DNA from: Rubrimonas cliftonensis
GTDB taxonomy: Bacteria; Pseudomonadota; Alphaproteobacteria; Rhodobacterales; Rhodobacteraceae
Direction of reading: 5' to 3'
Assembly (NCBI RefSeq): GCF_900107585.1
Contig: NZ_FNQM01000014.1
Span: forward strand, 1-64,000
Length of the DNA stretch: 64,000 bases
The first letter of the stretch is position 1, and each line of letters opens with the position of its first letter. Under the pieces are notes generated by a model, which saw nothing but the letters and a program-made list of their open reading frames with translations, made no database searches and had not been told where the DNA came from. Positions 52,513 to 60,500 of this stretch are shown piece by piece. Both the position numbers and the translations under genes were made by a program.

Positions 52513-53565
52513 TTAAAGTTTCCTTAAGGAAACAATCAGGTGAGCGAGGTCGTCCGGCGGCGCGGCCTGGAAGCGCACGGGGCGCCCGTCGTCGGGATGG
52601 CGGAAGCCGAGCGTCGCGGCATGGAGCGCCTGGCGCGGAAACCCGTCCAGCAGCGCATGGCCGCCGCGCCCGCGCCCATAGGTCTGGTCGCCGGCGAGGG
52701 GGTGGCCGACATGGGACAGGTGAACCCTGATCTGGTGCGTCCGCCCGGTCTCGAGCCTGCAGCGCAGCAGTGCGGCGACGGCTTTTCCGGCCGGGCCGAA
52801 GCGCTCGACGGTCTCGACGCGCGTGACGGCGCGGCGGCCCGTGGCGTCGACCGCGATCTTCTTGCGGTCGCTGCGGCTGCGGGCCAGCGCCGCCTCGACG
52901 CGGATGATCCCGCCGGGCTCGAAGGACACCGCGGGCAGCCCGGCGAGGCGCGCGTCGGCGCGGTCCGGGGCGCCGCGGACCACCGCGAGGTAGCTGCGCT
53001 CGAGGTCGTGGGCGGCGAACTGCGCCGACAGCGCGGCGTGGGCGGCGTCCGTCTTGGCGACGACGAGCAGGCCCGAGGTTTCCTTGTCGATGCGGTGCAC
53101 GATCCCGGGCCGCGCGACGCCCCCGACGCCGGAGAGGCTCGCGCCGCAATGGTGCAGCAGCGCCGCGACCAGCGTGCCGCGCTCCGCTCCGGGGGCGGGG
53201 TGGACGACCATGCCCGCCGGCTTGTTGACGACGATCAGCGCGGCGTCCTCATGCGCGATGTCGAGCGGGATCGCCTCGGGCGCCGGGGTCGCGGGCGCGA
53301 TCGGGGGCGGCGTGAGGGTGTAGACCTCTCCCGCGCGCGCCTTCAGCGCCGGGTTCGATGCGACCGCGCCCGAGGCGTCGCGCACGGCGCCCGCCGCGAT
53401 GAGCTGGGAGATGCGCGAGCGGCTGAAGCGCGCCTGCGCGTCGGCCAGAGCCTTGTCGAGCCGCGCGGGGGCCGCCACGGTGAGCGTGAGCGACGCCGCG
53501 CCCTCGGGCGCGGCGTCGTCGCCGTCATCATCCGACCATGCCTCCACTTCGGGAACTTCGCTCAA
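52513..53565 (-). CDS. RluA/RluD-family 23S rRNA pseudouridine synthase
   Basis: A 350-residue enzyme that isomerises uridine to pseudouridine in large-subunit rRNA. An S4 domain covers about residues 33-80 (ARLDKALADAQARFSRSRISQLIAAGAV). The catalytic domain has NKPAGMVVHP, then HRID160KETSGLLVVAK with the nucleophilic Asp160, and LETGRTHQIRVHLSHVGHPLAGDQTYG near the C-end. The start is read as TTG at 53565 because GGAGG lies seven bases upstream and no ATG is in range. That TTG shares a base with the divergent ATG of the next gene. Members of this family modify different 23S sites, so the target is not fixed. Confidence 0.93.
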   Translation of the reverse strand: MSEVPEVEAWSDDDGDDAAPEGAASLTLTVAAPARLDKALADAQARFSRSRISQLIAAGAVRDASGAVASNPALKARAGEVYTLTPPPIAPATPAPEAIPLDIAHEDAALIVVNKPAGMVVHPAPGAERGTLVAALLHHCGASLSGVGGVARPGIVHRIDKETSGLLVVAKTDAAHAALSAQFAAHDLERSYLAVVRGAPDRADARLAGLPAVSFEPGGIIRVEAALARSRSDRKKIAVDATGRRAVTRVETVERFGPAGKAVAALLRCRLETGRTHQIRVHLSHVGHPLAGDQTYGRGRGGHALLDGFPRQALHAATLGFRHPDDGRPVRFQAAPPDDLAHLIVSLRKL

Positions 53566-53954
53566 TGGCTGACCTCCGCGCCGACAGGACCCGCCCGCCG
53601 CAGGCGTCGCCGGGGATCGACGACGACGACGAGCCGCCCGAGCCGCCGCGCCTGCGCGCGCTGCGGCGTCTGGTGACGCTGCTGACCATGACGGCCATCG
53701 TCGGCGTCGCCGTGGTGGCCGGAACGTTGGCGCTGCGGCTCTCGCAGCCGTTGACGCCGCCGCTCTCGCTCGAGGCGGTGACCGCCGAGCGGATCGCGGC
53801 GCCGCCGGGCGAGACCGTCACGGCCGCCGGCGCCGCGCCGGGCGCGCTGATCCTCGTGACGCGTGACGGAGAGGGCGTCGAGCGCATGCGCCTCTACGAC
53901 GCCGGGACGGGTGAACTCGTCAGAACGGTGACGATAGAGCGCGCGGCGCGCTGA
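53565..53954 (+). CDS. DUF6476-family membrane-anchored protein
   Basis: A 129-residue protein with an acidic N-terminal segment (DDDDEPPEP), one membrane helix (about residues 40-62, LVTLLTMTAIVGVAVVAGTLAL), and a small periplasmic beta domain (LILVTRDGEGVERMRLYDAGTGELVRTVTI). This arrangement next to an RluA-type synthase and rpoH matches DUF6476, common in Rhodobacterales; function is unknown. The ATG at 53565 overlaps the divergent TTG of the RluA gene, and its own ribosome binding site is weak, so the two starts may interfere. The call rests on memory of this neighbourhood and layout. Confidence 0.75.
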   Translation: MADLRADRTRPPQASPGIDDDDEPPEPPRLRALRRLVTLLTMTAIVGVAVVAGTLALRLSQPLTPPLSLEAVTAERIAAPPGETVTAAGAAPGALILVTRDGEGVERMRLYDAGTGELVRTVTIERAAR

Positions 53955-54078
53955 CGCGGCGGCGGCTCCGGCGGTGGACAACGCGCGCGCGGGTCTGCCA
54001 CGATCAACCTCCCGCGTCGGTCGCGCGCATGCCCATGCGCCGTTCGGGCCGTCGCGCCCCAGCACGGAGGCGTTCCTG

Positions 54079-54492
54079 ATGTATGACGCCATCATGGTTC
54101 CCGTTGACCTCGCTCATGCGGACAAGCTCGACAAGGCGCTTTCAGTCGCCGCCGACCTCGCAAAGCTCTACGCCGCGCCAATCTGCTATGTCGGCGTCAC
54201 CGCGGCGACGCCGGGTTCTGTCGCCCATTCGCCAAGGGAATACGAGCAGAAGCTGGGCGCCTTCGCGCGCGCTCAGGCCGAGGCGCGCGGCGTGGAGGCG
54301 ACCTCCCGCGCCCTGGTGTCGCATGATCCGGCGGTCGACCTCGACGAGGCCCTGCTCGACGCCGTCCGCGAGACCGGAGCGGATCTCGTCGTCATGGCTT
54401 CGCATGTTCCCGGCCTGCTCGACGCGGTCTGGCCGTCGCATGGCGGGGCGCTCGCGTCCCACGCCTCCACCTCGGTCATGCTCGTGCGATGA
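54079..54492 (+). CDS. Universal stress protein (UspA family)
   Basis: A 137-residue alpha/beta UspA-fold protein. The ATG at 54079 follows GGAGG. The N-terminal strand MYDAIMVPVDLAHADKLDKAL and the GADLVVMASHVPGLLDAV segment are typical. The ATP-binding motif (GxxGxxxxxxxxxG-S/T-V) is not intact: the end reads SHGGALASHASTSVMLVR, which keeps only part. It may belong to the non-ATP-binding class that signals by dimerisation. It is followed 18 bases later by the tRNA promoter region and appears monocistronic. Confidence 0.85.
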   Translation: MYDAIMVPVDLAHADKLDKALSVAADLAKLYAAPICYVGVTAATPGSVAHSPREYEQKLGAFARAQAEARGVEATSRALVSHDPAVDLDEALLDAVRETGADLVVMASHVPGLLDAVWPSHGGALASHASTSVMLVR

Positions 54493-54510
54493 GCCTGCTC
54501 CGGAGCGCGC

Positions 54511-54539
54511 TTGACACGCGCCGCCATGGCCCTTAGCTA
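54511..54539 (+). promoter_or_regulatory. Sigma-70-type promoter of tRNA-Glu
   Basis: A consensus -35 TTGACA (54511-54516), a 17-base spacer, and -10 TAGCTA (54534-54539) lie 18 bases before the tRNA. Predicted start is about 54546. Spacing and -35 match are ideal for a strong stable-RNA promoter. Confidence 0.8.
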
Positions 54540-54557
54540 CGCCCCACCAGCGACGGA

Positions 54558-54633
54558 GTCCCCTTCGTCTAGTGGCCTAGGACACCACCCTCTCACGGTG
54601 GGAACAGGGGTTCGAGTCCCCTAGGGGATGCCA
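54558..54633 (+). tRNA. tRNA-Glu (anticodon CUC)
   Basis: A 76-base cloverleaf with CCA encoded. The acceptor arms are GTCCCCT and AGGGGAT, the D-arm region TCTAGTGGCCTAGGA, the anticodon stem CCACC/GGTGG with loop CTCTCAC (anticodon CTC at the centre), and the T-arm AGGGGTTCGAGTCCCCT. Position 1-72 is a G-T pair, whereas most tRNA-Glu genes have G-C, so the 3' end may have been rewritten by the element inserted after it. The promoter is directly upstream. Confidence 0.95.
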
Positions 54634-54666
54634 TCGCGGGTGCTAACGTGCTGATCTTGCAGTAGG

Positions 54667-55353
54667 TTAGCCGCCCGCGTTCCGCGTCTTCGCCGGCTTC
54701 GTTCCATTTCGGGTCTTGCGCACGGCCGCACGGGCGGCTTCGGCTAGGCGGATCGCGTCTACTTGGCTCTGGTATGCGGCGGCCTCGGCGCTGAGGTGCT
54801 CGTGGCCGAGGTCCGCGTCGATCGCGCGGCATCCGGCTTCGGCTGCGTCTGGGCCGATGGTGTGGCGCAGACCGTCACCGCTGCGGCCGGAGAGGTCGGC
54901 GGCGACGCAGGCGGCGCGGAACGAGTCGCCGAAGCACGCCGCGCTACGCGGGCGGTCAGTGTCGGTCGCGAGACAGATCTTTGCGCTGGGGCGCGCCGCG
55001 AGCCAGGCGTGGTCGCGGGCGCGACGGGCGTGGCCATCGTCCCGCTCTTGGGCTGGCGCCAAGTCGCGCGACCGTCGGCGAGGATCGTCACCGTGCCCAT
55101 CGCCAAGAGATCGGCGCTGCGCGGCGCGAGGCCGCAGAGCACCTCCAGCGCGAAGCGCAGCCGTGTGCCAAGTGGCCAGCGCACGAGAAAGGCCGCCGGC
55201 GTCCGTGCCTTATGCGGGATGGGCGGCGGGCTCGGGCGCGGGGGCGCTAGGCAGGCGTGTCAGCTTCCCGCCGGGCGCGCGGAGACACCACACGGTCTCC
55301 CCGGAGCGCCGGTAGGTCAGTTGCAGGCGCGGCAATGTCAAGCGCCGTCCCAT
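54667..55353 (-). pseudogene. Decayed tyrosine recombinase (integrase) at tRNA-Glu
   Basis: Three pieces of one phage-type integrase lie in order on the minus strand. The N-end begins at ATG 55353 (MGRRLTLPRLQLTYRRSG) and stops at 55210. A second piece, in another frame, near 55184-55050 reads TRLRFALEVLCGLAPRSADLL and ends PKSGTMATPV; it corresponds to catalytic box I. The C-end is in a third frame to 54667 and has GDGLRHT (catalytic His lost), LGHEHLSAEAAAY and RLAEAARAAV. Most of the core-binding domain is missing. Deletion plus at least one frameshift make it inactive. Its position just after tRNA-Glu fits the original attachment site. Confidence 0.75.
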
Positions 55354-55452
55354 TCGTGCCCTCGGCTTGCTGCTGCCCGTCAGGAGGCAGGCTGAGGTCG
55401 ACGGCGCCGAGTTCGGCGACGCGCTCGACCCGCGAACGCAGAACCGGTTCAA

Positions 55453-55926
55453 ATGGATGGCGTCCTGGGTCGCGGTAATCCCGATCAGCGCGGCTGGGGC
55501 GGGCGCGATCAGCCACACGCACCGTCGGGACAACGGGGCACGGCCGAGGATGCGGCGGTCAACCGCGCCGTCGATGTCGTGCTCGCCTACACCGATCTGG
55601 ACGCCGTGACCCCGATAGCCGCTTTCGGCGGCGTCGCGCCGGCAGGCGACGTGTCGTCCGTCGCCATCCCGCATCCGACCGGCGCGGCTGTCGGCGACAG
55701 TCTGGTGGTCGTCTCGGCGTGGGAGAATGCGCTGGCGCTGACGCTGGACGACGCCCGGCTCGACGTCACCGCGCTGGCCTCCTACTCGGAGGGTTTGATC
55801 GTCAGCGCCATCGCCAAGCTGACCACGCTGGAGGCGGATTTCGCGACGGGCGACTTTGCGGCGACGGTGGTGGAGACGACCAGCCGCGCCGCCGGCATCG
55901 CCTTCGCGCTGCGCCCGGTCAGCTAG
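55453..55926 (+). CDS. Phage-like hypothetical protein
   Basis: The 157-codon frame contains a credible region from about residue 40 on: AVDVVLAYTDLDAV ... AIPHPTGAAVGDSLVVVSAWENALALTLDDARLDVTALASYSEGLIVSAIAKL ... FALRPVS. This is a beta-rich, low-charge sequence of the kind found in phage tail-associated or structural proteins. The first 35-40 residues look like shadow translation, so the true start is probably an internal GTG or the gene is 5'-truncated. No specific family is recognised. It overlaps the end of the antiparallel gene at 55923 by four bases and lies in the element next to tRNA-Glu. Confidence 0.5.
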   Translation: MDGVLGRGNPDQRGWGGRDQPHAPSGQRGTAEDAAVNRAVDVVLAYTDLDAVTPIAAFGGVAPAGDVSSVAIPHPTGAAVGDSLVVVSAWENALALTLDDARLDVTALASYSEGLIVSAIAKLTTLEADFATGDFAATVVETTSRAAGIAFALRPVS

Positions 55927-56453
55927 GCCAGCGCGAGCGCGAGCACCGCGACGGCGGTGGCCCCGGCGAGCCACGGCCAGCCGAACGAGGGCCGCCGCGC
56001 CTCCATGCGGCTGTCGATCTCCGCCACCAGGGCCACGGCTTCCGGCTCCGCGCCGGGATAGCCGAAGCCGGTTCTGCCGGCGGCGGCGAGCGCGCGGCGC
56101 AGGCGGCGCTGGTTGGGGCGCGCGGGCCTGAGCGCGGTCTCGATGCGGCGGGCGTCGGCGTCCTCGCCGCGCGTGCGCAGATCGTAGGCGAGCGTCGCGG
56201 CGCGCAGCGTCAGGCGGCTACCGCCGGCCGGCGCGGCGGCGATCTCCGCCAGCATGGCGCGGACGTCCGGCTCGTCATGGCCGTGCGTTTCGGCGTGGGC
56301 GGCGATGGCCCGCAGCGCGCGGCGCAGGGCGGGCAGGCTGGGCGGATCGCCGGCCAGCACGTCGCGCAGGCGGTCGGCGTCATCGGGGCAGGCGTCATCG
56401 CGCAGGCGCTGTTCTAGACGCGCGGCGCCCTCGAAGATGGCGGCGGTATCCAT
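55923..56453 (-). CDS. Tail-anchored hypothetical protein in the integrated element
   Basis: A 176-residue helical protein. The ATG at 56453 follows CGGAGAGA. The N-terminal 150 residues are Ala/Arg/Asp-rich helices, for example IFEGAARLEQRLRDDACPDD and RIETALRPARPNQRRLRRAL. A single hydrophobic helix (WLAGATAVAVLALALA) ends the protein at the extreme C-terminus, predicting tail anchoring in the inner membrane. No family is recognised. It is divergent from the small gene at 56549 and shares the dyad operator between them, a layout like an immunity or superinfection-exclusion locus; that reading is inference. Confidence 0.6.
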   Translation of the reverse strand: MDTAAIFEGAARLEQRLRDDACPDDADRLRDVLAGDPPSLPALRRALRAIAAHAETHGHDEPDVRAMLAEIAAAPAGGSRLTLRAATLAYDLRTRGEDADARRIETALRPARPNQRRLRRALAAAGRTGFGYPGAEPEAVALVAEIDSRMEARRPSFGWPWLAGATAVAVLALALA

Positions 56454-56490
56454 CGTTCTCTCCGGGCAGGCCTTGGACGCGGGGTTTGGT

Positions 56491-56546
56491 GTAAGCATAA
56501 TAAGCTTACGTATAGACGCCATCTCCGAAAGCTGCAATAGCTTACG
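56491..56546. promoter_or_regulatory. Repressor-type operator cluster
   Basis: GTAAGC (56491-56496) and GCTTAC (56504-56509) form a perfect 6-7-6 dyad, and a third half-site, AGCTTACG, recurs at 56539-56546 just before the small plus-strand gene. The AT-rich stretch lies in the 95-bp divergent promoter between 56453 (minus) and 56549 (plus), as expected of a phage-type repressor operator. Confidence 0.55.
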
Positions 56547-56548
56547 GA

Positions 56549-56713
56549 ATGGGATGGCGCGACAGACTGACCGACGATGAGGCGGGCGAAGTCGCGGACA
56601 TCGAGGCGCGGCTGATGGTGTTGGACGCCATGGCGAAACCGCTGAAGGACCGATTGAAAAAGATCAGGGACAACGCCTCGCGCCGCGAGAGCTACCACAA
56701 GCCCAGAGACTGA
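56549..56713 (+). CDS. Small phage-type helical protein (54 residues)
   Basis: A 54-codon gene that starts MGWRDRLTDDEAGEVADIEA and continues with RLMVLDAMAKPLKDRLKKIRDNASRRESYHKPRD. It is highly charged and predicted fully helical, with a heptad-like middle. Small proteins of this appearance (WRDRLT-DEA... start, basic tail) occur in early regions of alphaproteobacterial prophages, which agrees with the decayed integrase nearby. The operator half-site AGCTTACG ends three bases before the start, so the gene is probably repressor-controlled. Its function is unknown. Confidence 0.55.
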   Translation: MGWRDRLTDDEAGEVADIEARLMVLDAMAKPLKDRLKKIRDNASRRESYHKPRD

Positions 56714-56787
56714 CCCCGACGCACCGCGATTCACCACCACGCGCCGTCCGGGCTCCCTCGGGCGTCGCGTCCGTTTGGGAGCATCCG

Positions 56788-57066
56788 ATGGACTTCGGCG
56801 ACTTCACGAAGTCCGACCCCACCGACCCGTCCGCCATCCAGCGGGCGACGGACGTGCAGCACGTCGTGGCCCCCGCCGCCGCGATGGCCGGCGGGTGGTG
56901 CGGGTTCGCCGCCGATCTGGCGGTTTTCTGCGTCCTCCATGTGGTCCGGTTCAGGCGCGACCCGACATGGCGCGTGGCGGGCGACAAAAGGCGATCGACA
57001 TCGCCCGCGCCGCCTGCGCCGCGCAGTGCCGGGCGCGGAGCGAGACGCAGGCTCGAACCGTCGTGA
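56788..57066 (+). CDS. Hypothetical membrane protein in the element
   Basis: A 92-codon frame starting MDFGDFTKSDPTDPSAIQRATDV. Residues 25-52 are hydrophobic (HVVAPAAAMAGGWCGFAADLAVFCVLHVV) and followed by basic residues (RFRRD), consistent with a small membrane protein. The last 30 residues are low-complexity and overlap another frame from 56967, so the true 3' end is uncertain. No family is recognised. Confidence 0.4.
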   Translation: MDFGDFTKSDPTDPSAIQRATDVQHVVAPAAAMAGGWCGFAADLAVFCVLHVVRFRRDPTWRVAGDKRRSTSPAPPAPRSAGRGARRRLEPS

Positions 57067-57578
57067 AGCTAGACGCCGAGGGCTTCGAGAGCGTGACATG
57101 GGGCGCTTTCGGCCGGCTGCTGCGCCGCGCCGCCGACCGCGGTCTCGACGGTTCGACGCCGGCGCGGATGATCGAGGGCCTCTCGACGCGCCACGTCAGG
57201 AACGAAGAAGCGGGCGAGAGGCAGATCGCGCAGGTCTGGGCCAAGACCCTCACAGACGCGCCCGACCCGCCTAAGCGATGGCGCGCGCGGCCGAGGTTCC
57301 GCGCCGGACGCCGCGTCTCGCGCCCATCCCGCGCGTCGCCAAGCCCCGCCGCGCCGCGCTGCTCGACGGCGTCATGGTCGCCGACCTGCGCATCTGCCAG
57401 GAGAGCGACCCGCGTGAGACTGACGCGCGCTGGAGCCTCGCCGAGGCCGAGCGCGTCGCGCTGGGCTGCGCCGGCCACCTGCTCGGCGTGGCGTCGCCGG
57501 CTGCGCCCCAGCTGCTGTGCTACCTCGGCGACCATCTCGATTTCGGGGGCGCCGCCTTGTCTCTTCCGTGACGCGTAA
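56967..57578 (+). CDS. Hypothetical protein, probably frameshifted near its end
   Basis: From ATG 56967 the frame encodes a plausible helical protein (MARGGRQKAIDIARAACAAQ ... VTWGAFGRLLRRAADRGLDG ... EEAGERQIAQVWAKTLTDA). After about 57255 the translation turns into Arg/Ser/Pro-rich shadow sequence. A stop in another frame (TAA, 57272-57274) lies just before the next credible gene at 57278. The simplest reading is that the real gene ended at that stop and a frameshift has opened the current frame. Confidence 0.35.
   Translation: MARGGRQKAIDIARAACAAQCRARSETQARTVVKLDAEGFESVTWGAFGRLLRRAADRGLDGSTPARMIEGLSTRHVRNEEAGERQIAQVWAKTLTDAPDPPKRWRARPRFRAGRRVSRPSRASPSPAAPRCSTASWSPTCASARRATRVRLTRAGASPRPSASRWAAPATCSAWRRRLRPSCCATSATISISGAPPCLFRDA
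57278..57571 (+). CDS. Hypothetical protein at the right end of the element
   Basis: A 97-codon frame whose ATG follows a TAA by three bases. After a basic start (MARAAEVPRRTPRLAPIPR) the sequence is balanced and gene-like: LLDGVMVADLRICQESDPRETDARWSLAEAERVALGCAGHLLGVASPAAPQLLCYLGDHLDFGG. No motif is recognised. It is the last plus-strand gene before the convergent surface-protein gene (stop at 57587), and no terminator hairpin is evident in the 15-bp gap. Confidence 0.4.
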   Translation: MARAAEVPRRTPRLAPIPRVAKPRRAALLDGVMVADLRICQESDPRETDARWSLAEAERVALGCAGHLLGVASPAAPQLLCYLGDHLDFGGAALSLP

Positions 57579-57586
57579 ACTGAAAG

Positions 57587-60500
57587 TCAGCCGAGTTCGT
57601 ACTCGATCACGAGCCGGTGCAGTTTTCCGCCAATCCAGCCGTTGTCGAAGAAGTATCCGCCGCCATTGCTCTTGTCGTCCCACTGCCCCGTCGAGCTGGC
57701 CATCGCGGCGTAGTCCTGATTGTTGTAGTTGTTCGGCTCTCCGGGGAGCCAATTGCTGTAGATCATCGGGTCTCCGTCGCTGTCCGCGAACTGACCCTCC
57801 GTCGCCAGATCGTTGAAGCCGAGCCAGATCGGGTTCTGATCGCCGCCGAATGTCTCGAAGATGAAGCTGTTCTCGGCGGCGCTTTCGATCTCGACGATCT
57901 TTCCGCCCTTCAAATCGGCCTCGGTTCGGGCCGCCTCCCATGTCAGACCGGTCGTGCCCAGTTCGTATCGCGAACCCCCGAACGCAATGTCCGGGCCGTC
58001 GCCGTTCTCGTCGACCCGGATGGAGAGAACTTCGCCGATGAGCGGCGTGTCGCCGCCCCAGTTTGACTTGGCGACGAACTTGTTGAGGCGCGGCGCCTCC
58101 GGCGGCGCGACGCCCCCGCCTTCCGCGACGAGCTCGCCATTCTTGAAGAGCTGCATGAGCCCTTCGGTGGTGATCTGCGCCGTCCAGCGCGCGGTCTCGC
58201 CCTGGATCAGCCCTTCGACCGCATCGATGAAGTATTTCGTCGCGCCGTCGAGCATCTCGAAGCGCATGGCGTCGCCGCCGGCCGCCTGACCGAGCCAGAT
58301 GTTGTTGCTGTTCGGCCCGTCACCATAGTCGAACACGCGCTGCCAGACGCCGCCGCCGAGGTCGTCGAAGCGCACCGTCGCCTCCGCGACGAAGGCCAGC
58401 GCGGGCGGAGCCGGCTCGTCGGCGACCGGGCCGCCGATATTCACGAGGTAGATCGGCGCCGTGACCGGACCGAGCGCCGCCACCGCCCCGCCGATGACGC
58501 CGATCGCCGCGGCCACGAACCCGATCGGAGCGGTCGCGTCACCCGGAAAGCCGCCCTTGCCCGTCCCCGAGGCCGCGCCGTAGTCGAACAGCGCCGACGC
58601 GTCGAAGGCGCCTTCCGCGCCGAGCGTCACGTCGAAACTCTGCTCGTCGAAGGCGTTGCTGGCCTGGAAGTCGTAGCGGGCGAGCCGCTGCGCCACCAGT
58701 GCGTCGACGCCATTGGTCGTGTTGGTCACGGGGTCGAGCCCGCGCGTCATGGTGATGCGCACGAGCTGGCCGGGATCGCCGGTGACGATCACGCTCGGCC
58801 GTGCGCCGCCATAGACGCCGACGCCGCCCTCCGGCGCGCCGTTGACCGCCAGCGCCACCTCCGCGCCGGCCAGCCCCTCCGAGGCGACGGCGATGGCGCC
58901 CGCGTTGCTCTTGTCGCTGATGAGCTGACCGCTTGCGGCGGCGCCGTCATCGAACAGGACGGTGAAACGCGAACCGATCAGTTCATGCCCCGATATGCCG
59001 CCGACGTCCCAGCCCTGCGTGGCCCCGCCGTCGACCGTCACCTTGCTCATGCCGGCGATCGAGTTCGGGTCCATGTCGCCGGAGAAACCGACGATCTCGC
59101 CGGGCTGGAAGCCGCCGTCAACGGCGGCGTCGAACTTGATCATGGCGCCCTTGAAGCCGCCATTGCTGTCGCCGCCCGAGCCGCCTGAATTCGGGATCGG
59201 CGCCTGCCCCGGCAGGAAGTAGCCGGTTCCCGAAACATAGCCGCCCGTCCCGCCGGCGTCGTTCACCGCCCATGGCTTGGTCGCGCTGTCGCCGCCGCGG
59301 CCGTCGGGATCGAAGACGCTGTCCTGGTAAAGCGCGGTGGTTACGTCGATGAAGATCGCGGAGATCTTCTTCGAGCCGATGTTCTCCACCTTGAACGACC
59401 CGGCGCCGAAATTCGACGAAGCGACCGAGCCGACGCCCGCCATGATCCTGAGCGCCGCCGCGCCGACGGCATCCGGGCCGTAGCTTGCGCCGGTGTCGAG
59501 ATCGTCCTGCGCCGCGAAGGCGGCTTCGGCATTGCCCTGGGCTGGCGGCGCGCCGTCGACGGCGACCGTCAGCGTCGCGCTCACCATGGCGTTGACGTTG
59601 CGGGCGGCCGCAAGATCGGCGATCTCGCCCTCTGGCAGCGTCACGACGAGGTCGGCCCCATCGGCCCAGCCGCCGGCCGGGGCGGCGATCTCGTAGCTGG
59701 CGACGCCGCCGGCGAAGCCCCTGAAGCCGACCGCCGCCGCGACCGCGGCGCCGTCCACCTCGAGTCGCAGGTCTTCGGCGCCAAGCGTCGTCTGGTCGAC
59801 GCCGCTTGCGTCTTCCAGCGCGAGGGCGACGAGGAGCGGGCTGTCCGCCTCGACCGGGCCGGTCAGCGTCATCGTCGCTGACGGCCCCTGCGTGTCGGCG
59901 ATCGGTCCGCCGAGCCGCGCCACCTGGATCGCGTTGACGATCGGGTTCTGGTAGCCCTCGACCAAGTCCTGCGTGAAACCGATGTTGAGGACGCCGTCCG
60001 TCACTTCGACCTCGGCGGAGAGCACGCCCACATCGGCGCCGTAGGCGGCGCCGGGGGTGATGTTGTCGAAGGCCGCGGGCGTCTCACCTTCGAGTGTGGC
60101 GTCAAAGACGCGGAAGGCTGCGCCCTGGCCGGGTCCGTAGAGCTCGGCCACGTAGAGATCGACGCGGAAGACGCCGGCGCCGCCGATGTCCGCCACCGGG
60201 ATGTCGTAGCTGAAGGCCGCGTTGCTCGATCGCGCGGTGTCGAGCACGCTTTCCGGCACGCCGGGCGGGATCGCCCCAGCCGCGCCGGCATAACCCGCCG
60301 CCGGGGCGTCGCCGCGGTTGTTGGTCGTGGCGAGCCAGGGCGAGCCGGCGCCGTTGTCGCTTCGCCAGTCAGGCCCGCCATCCGTCGCCGCGACCGTCGG
60401 GCCAAAGGCGTTGATCCGCAGCACGACCTCTTGGCCCCCCGCTTCGCTCACGGCGATGGAGAGCGGGGCGGAGACGGCGTCTGGGGTCTGGCCCACGCTG

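Noticed and set aside
52496-52516. TTAACG/CGTTAA dyad between the RluA-type gene and rpoH as a terminator
   Set aside because: The arms are only six bases with an imperfect interior and no T-run in either direction; it overlaps the end of the RluA gene and may be incidental.
54600-57600. A second copy of the tRNA-Glu 3' end as the right attachment site
   Set aside because: I looked for the T-arm and acceptor sequence up to the surface-protein gene and did not find it; the right end cannot be fixed in this window.
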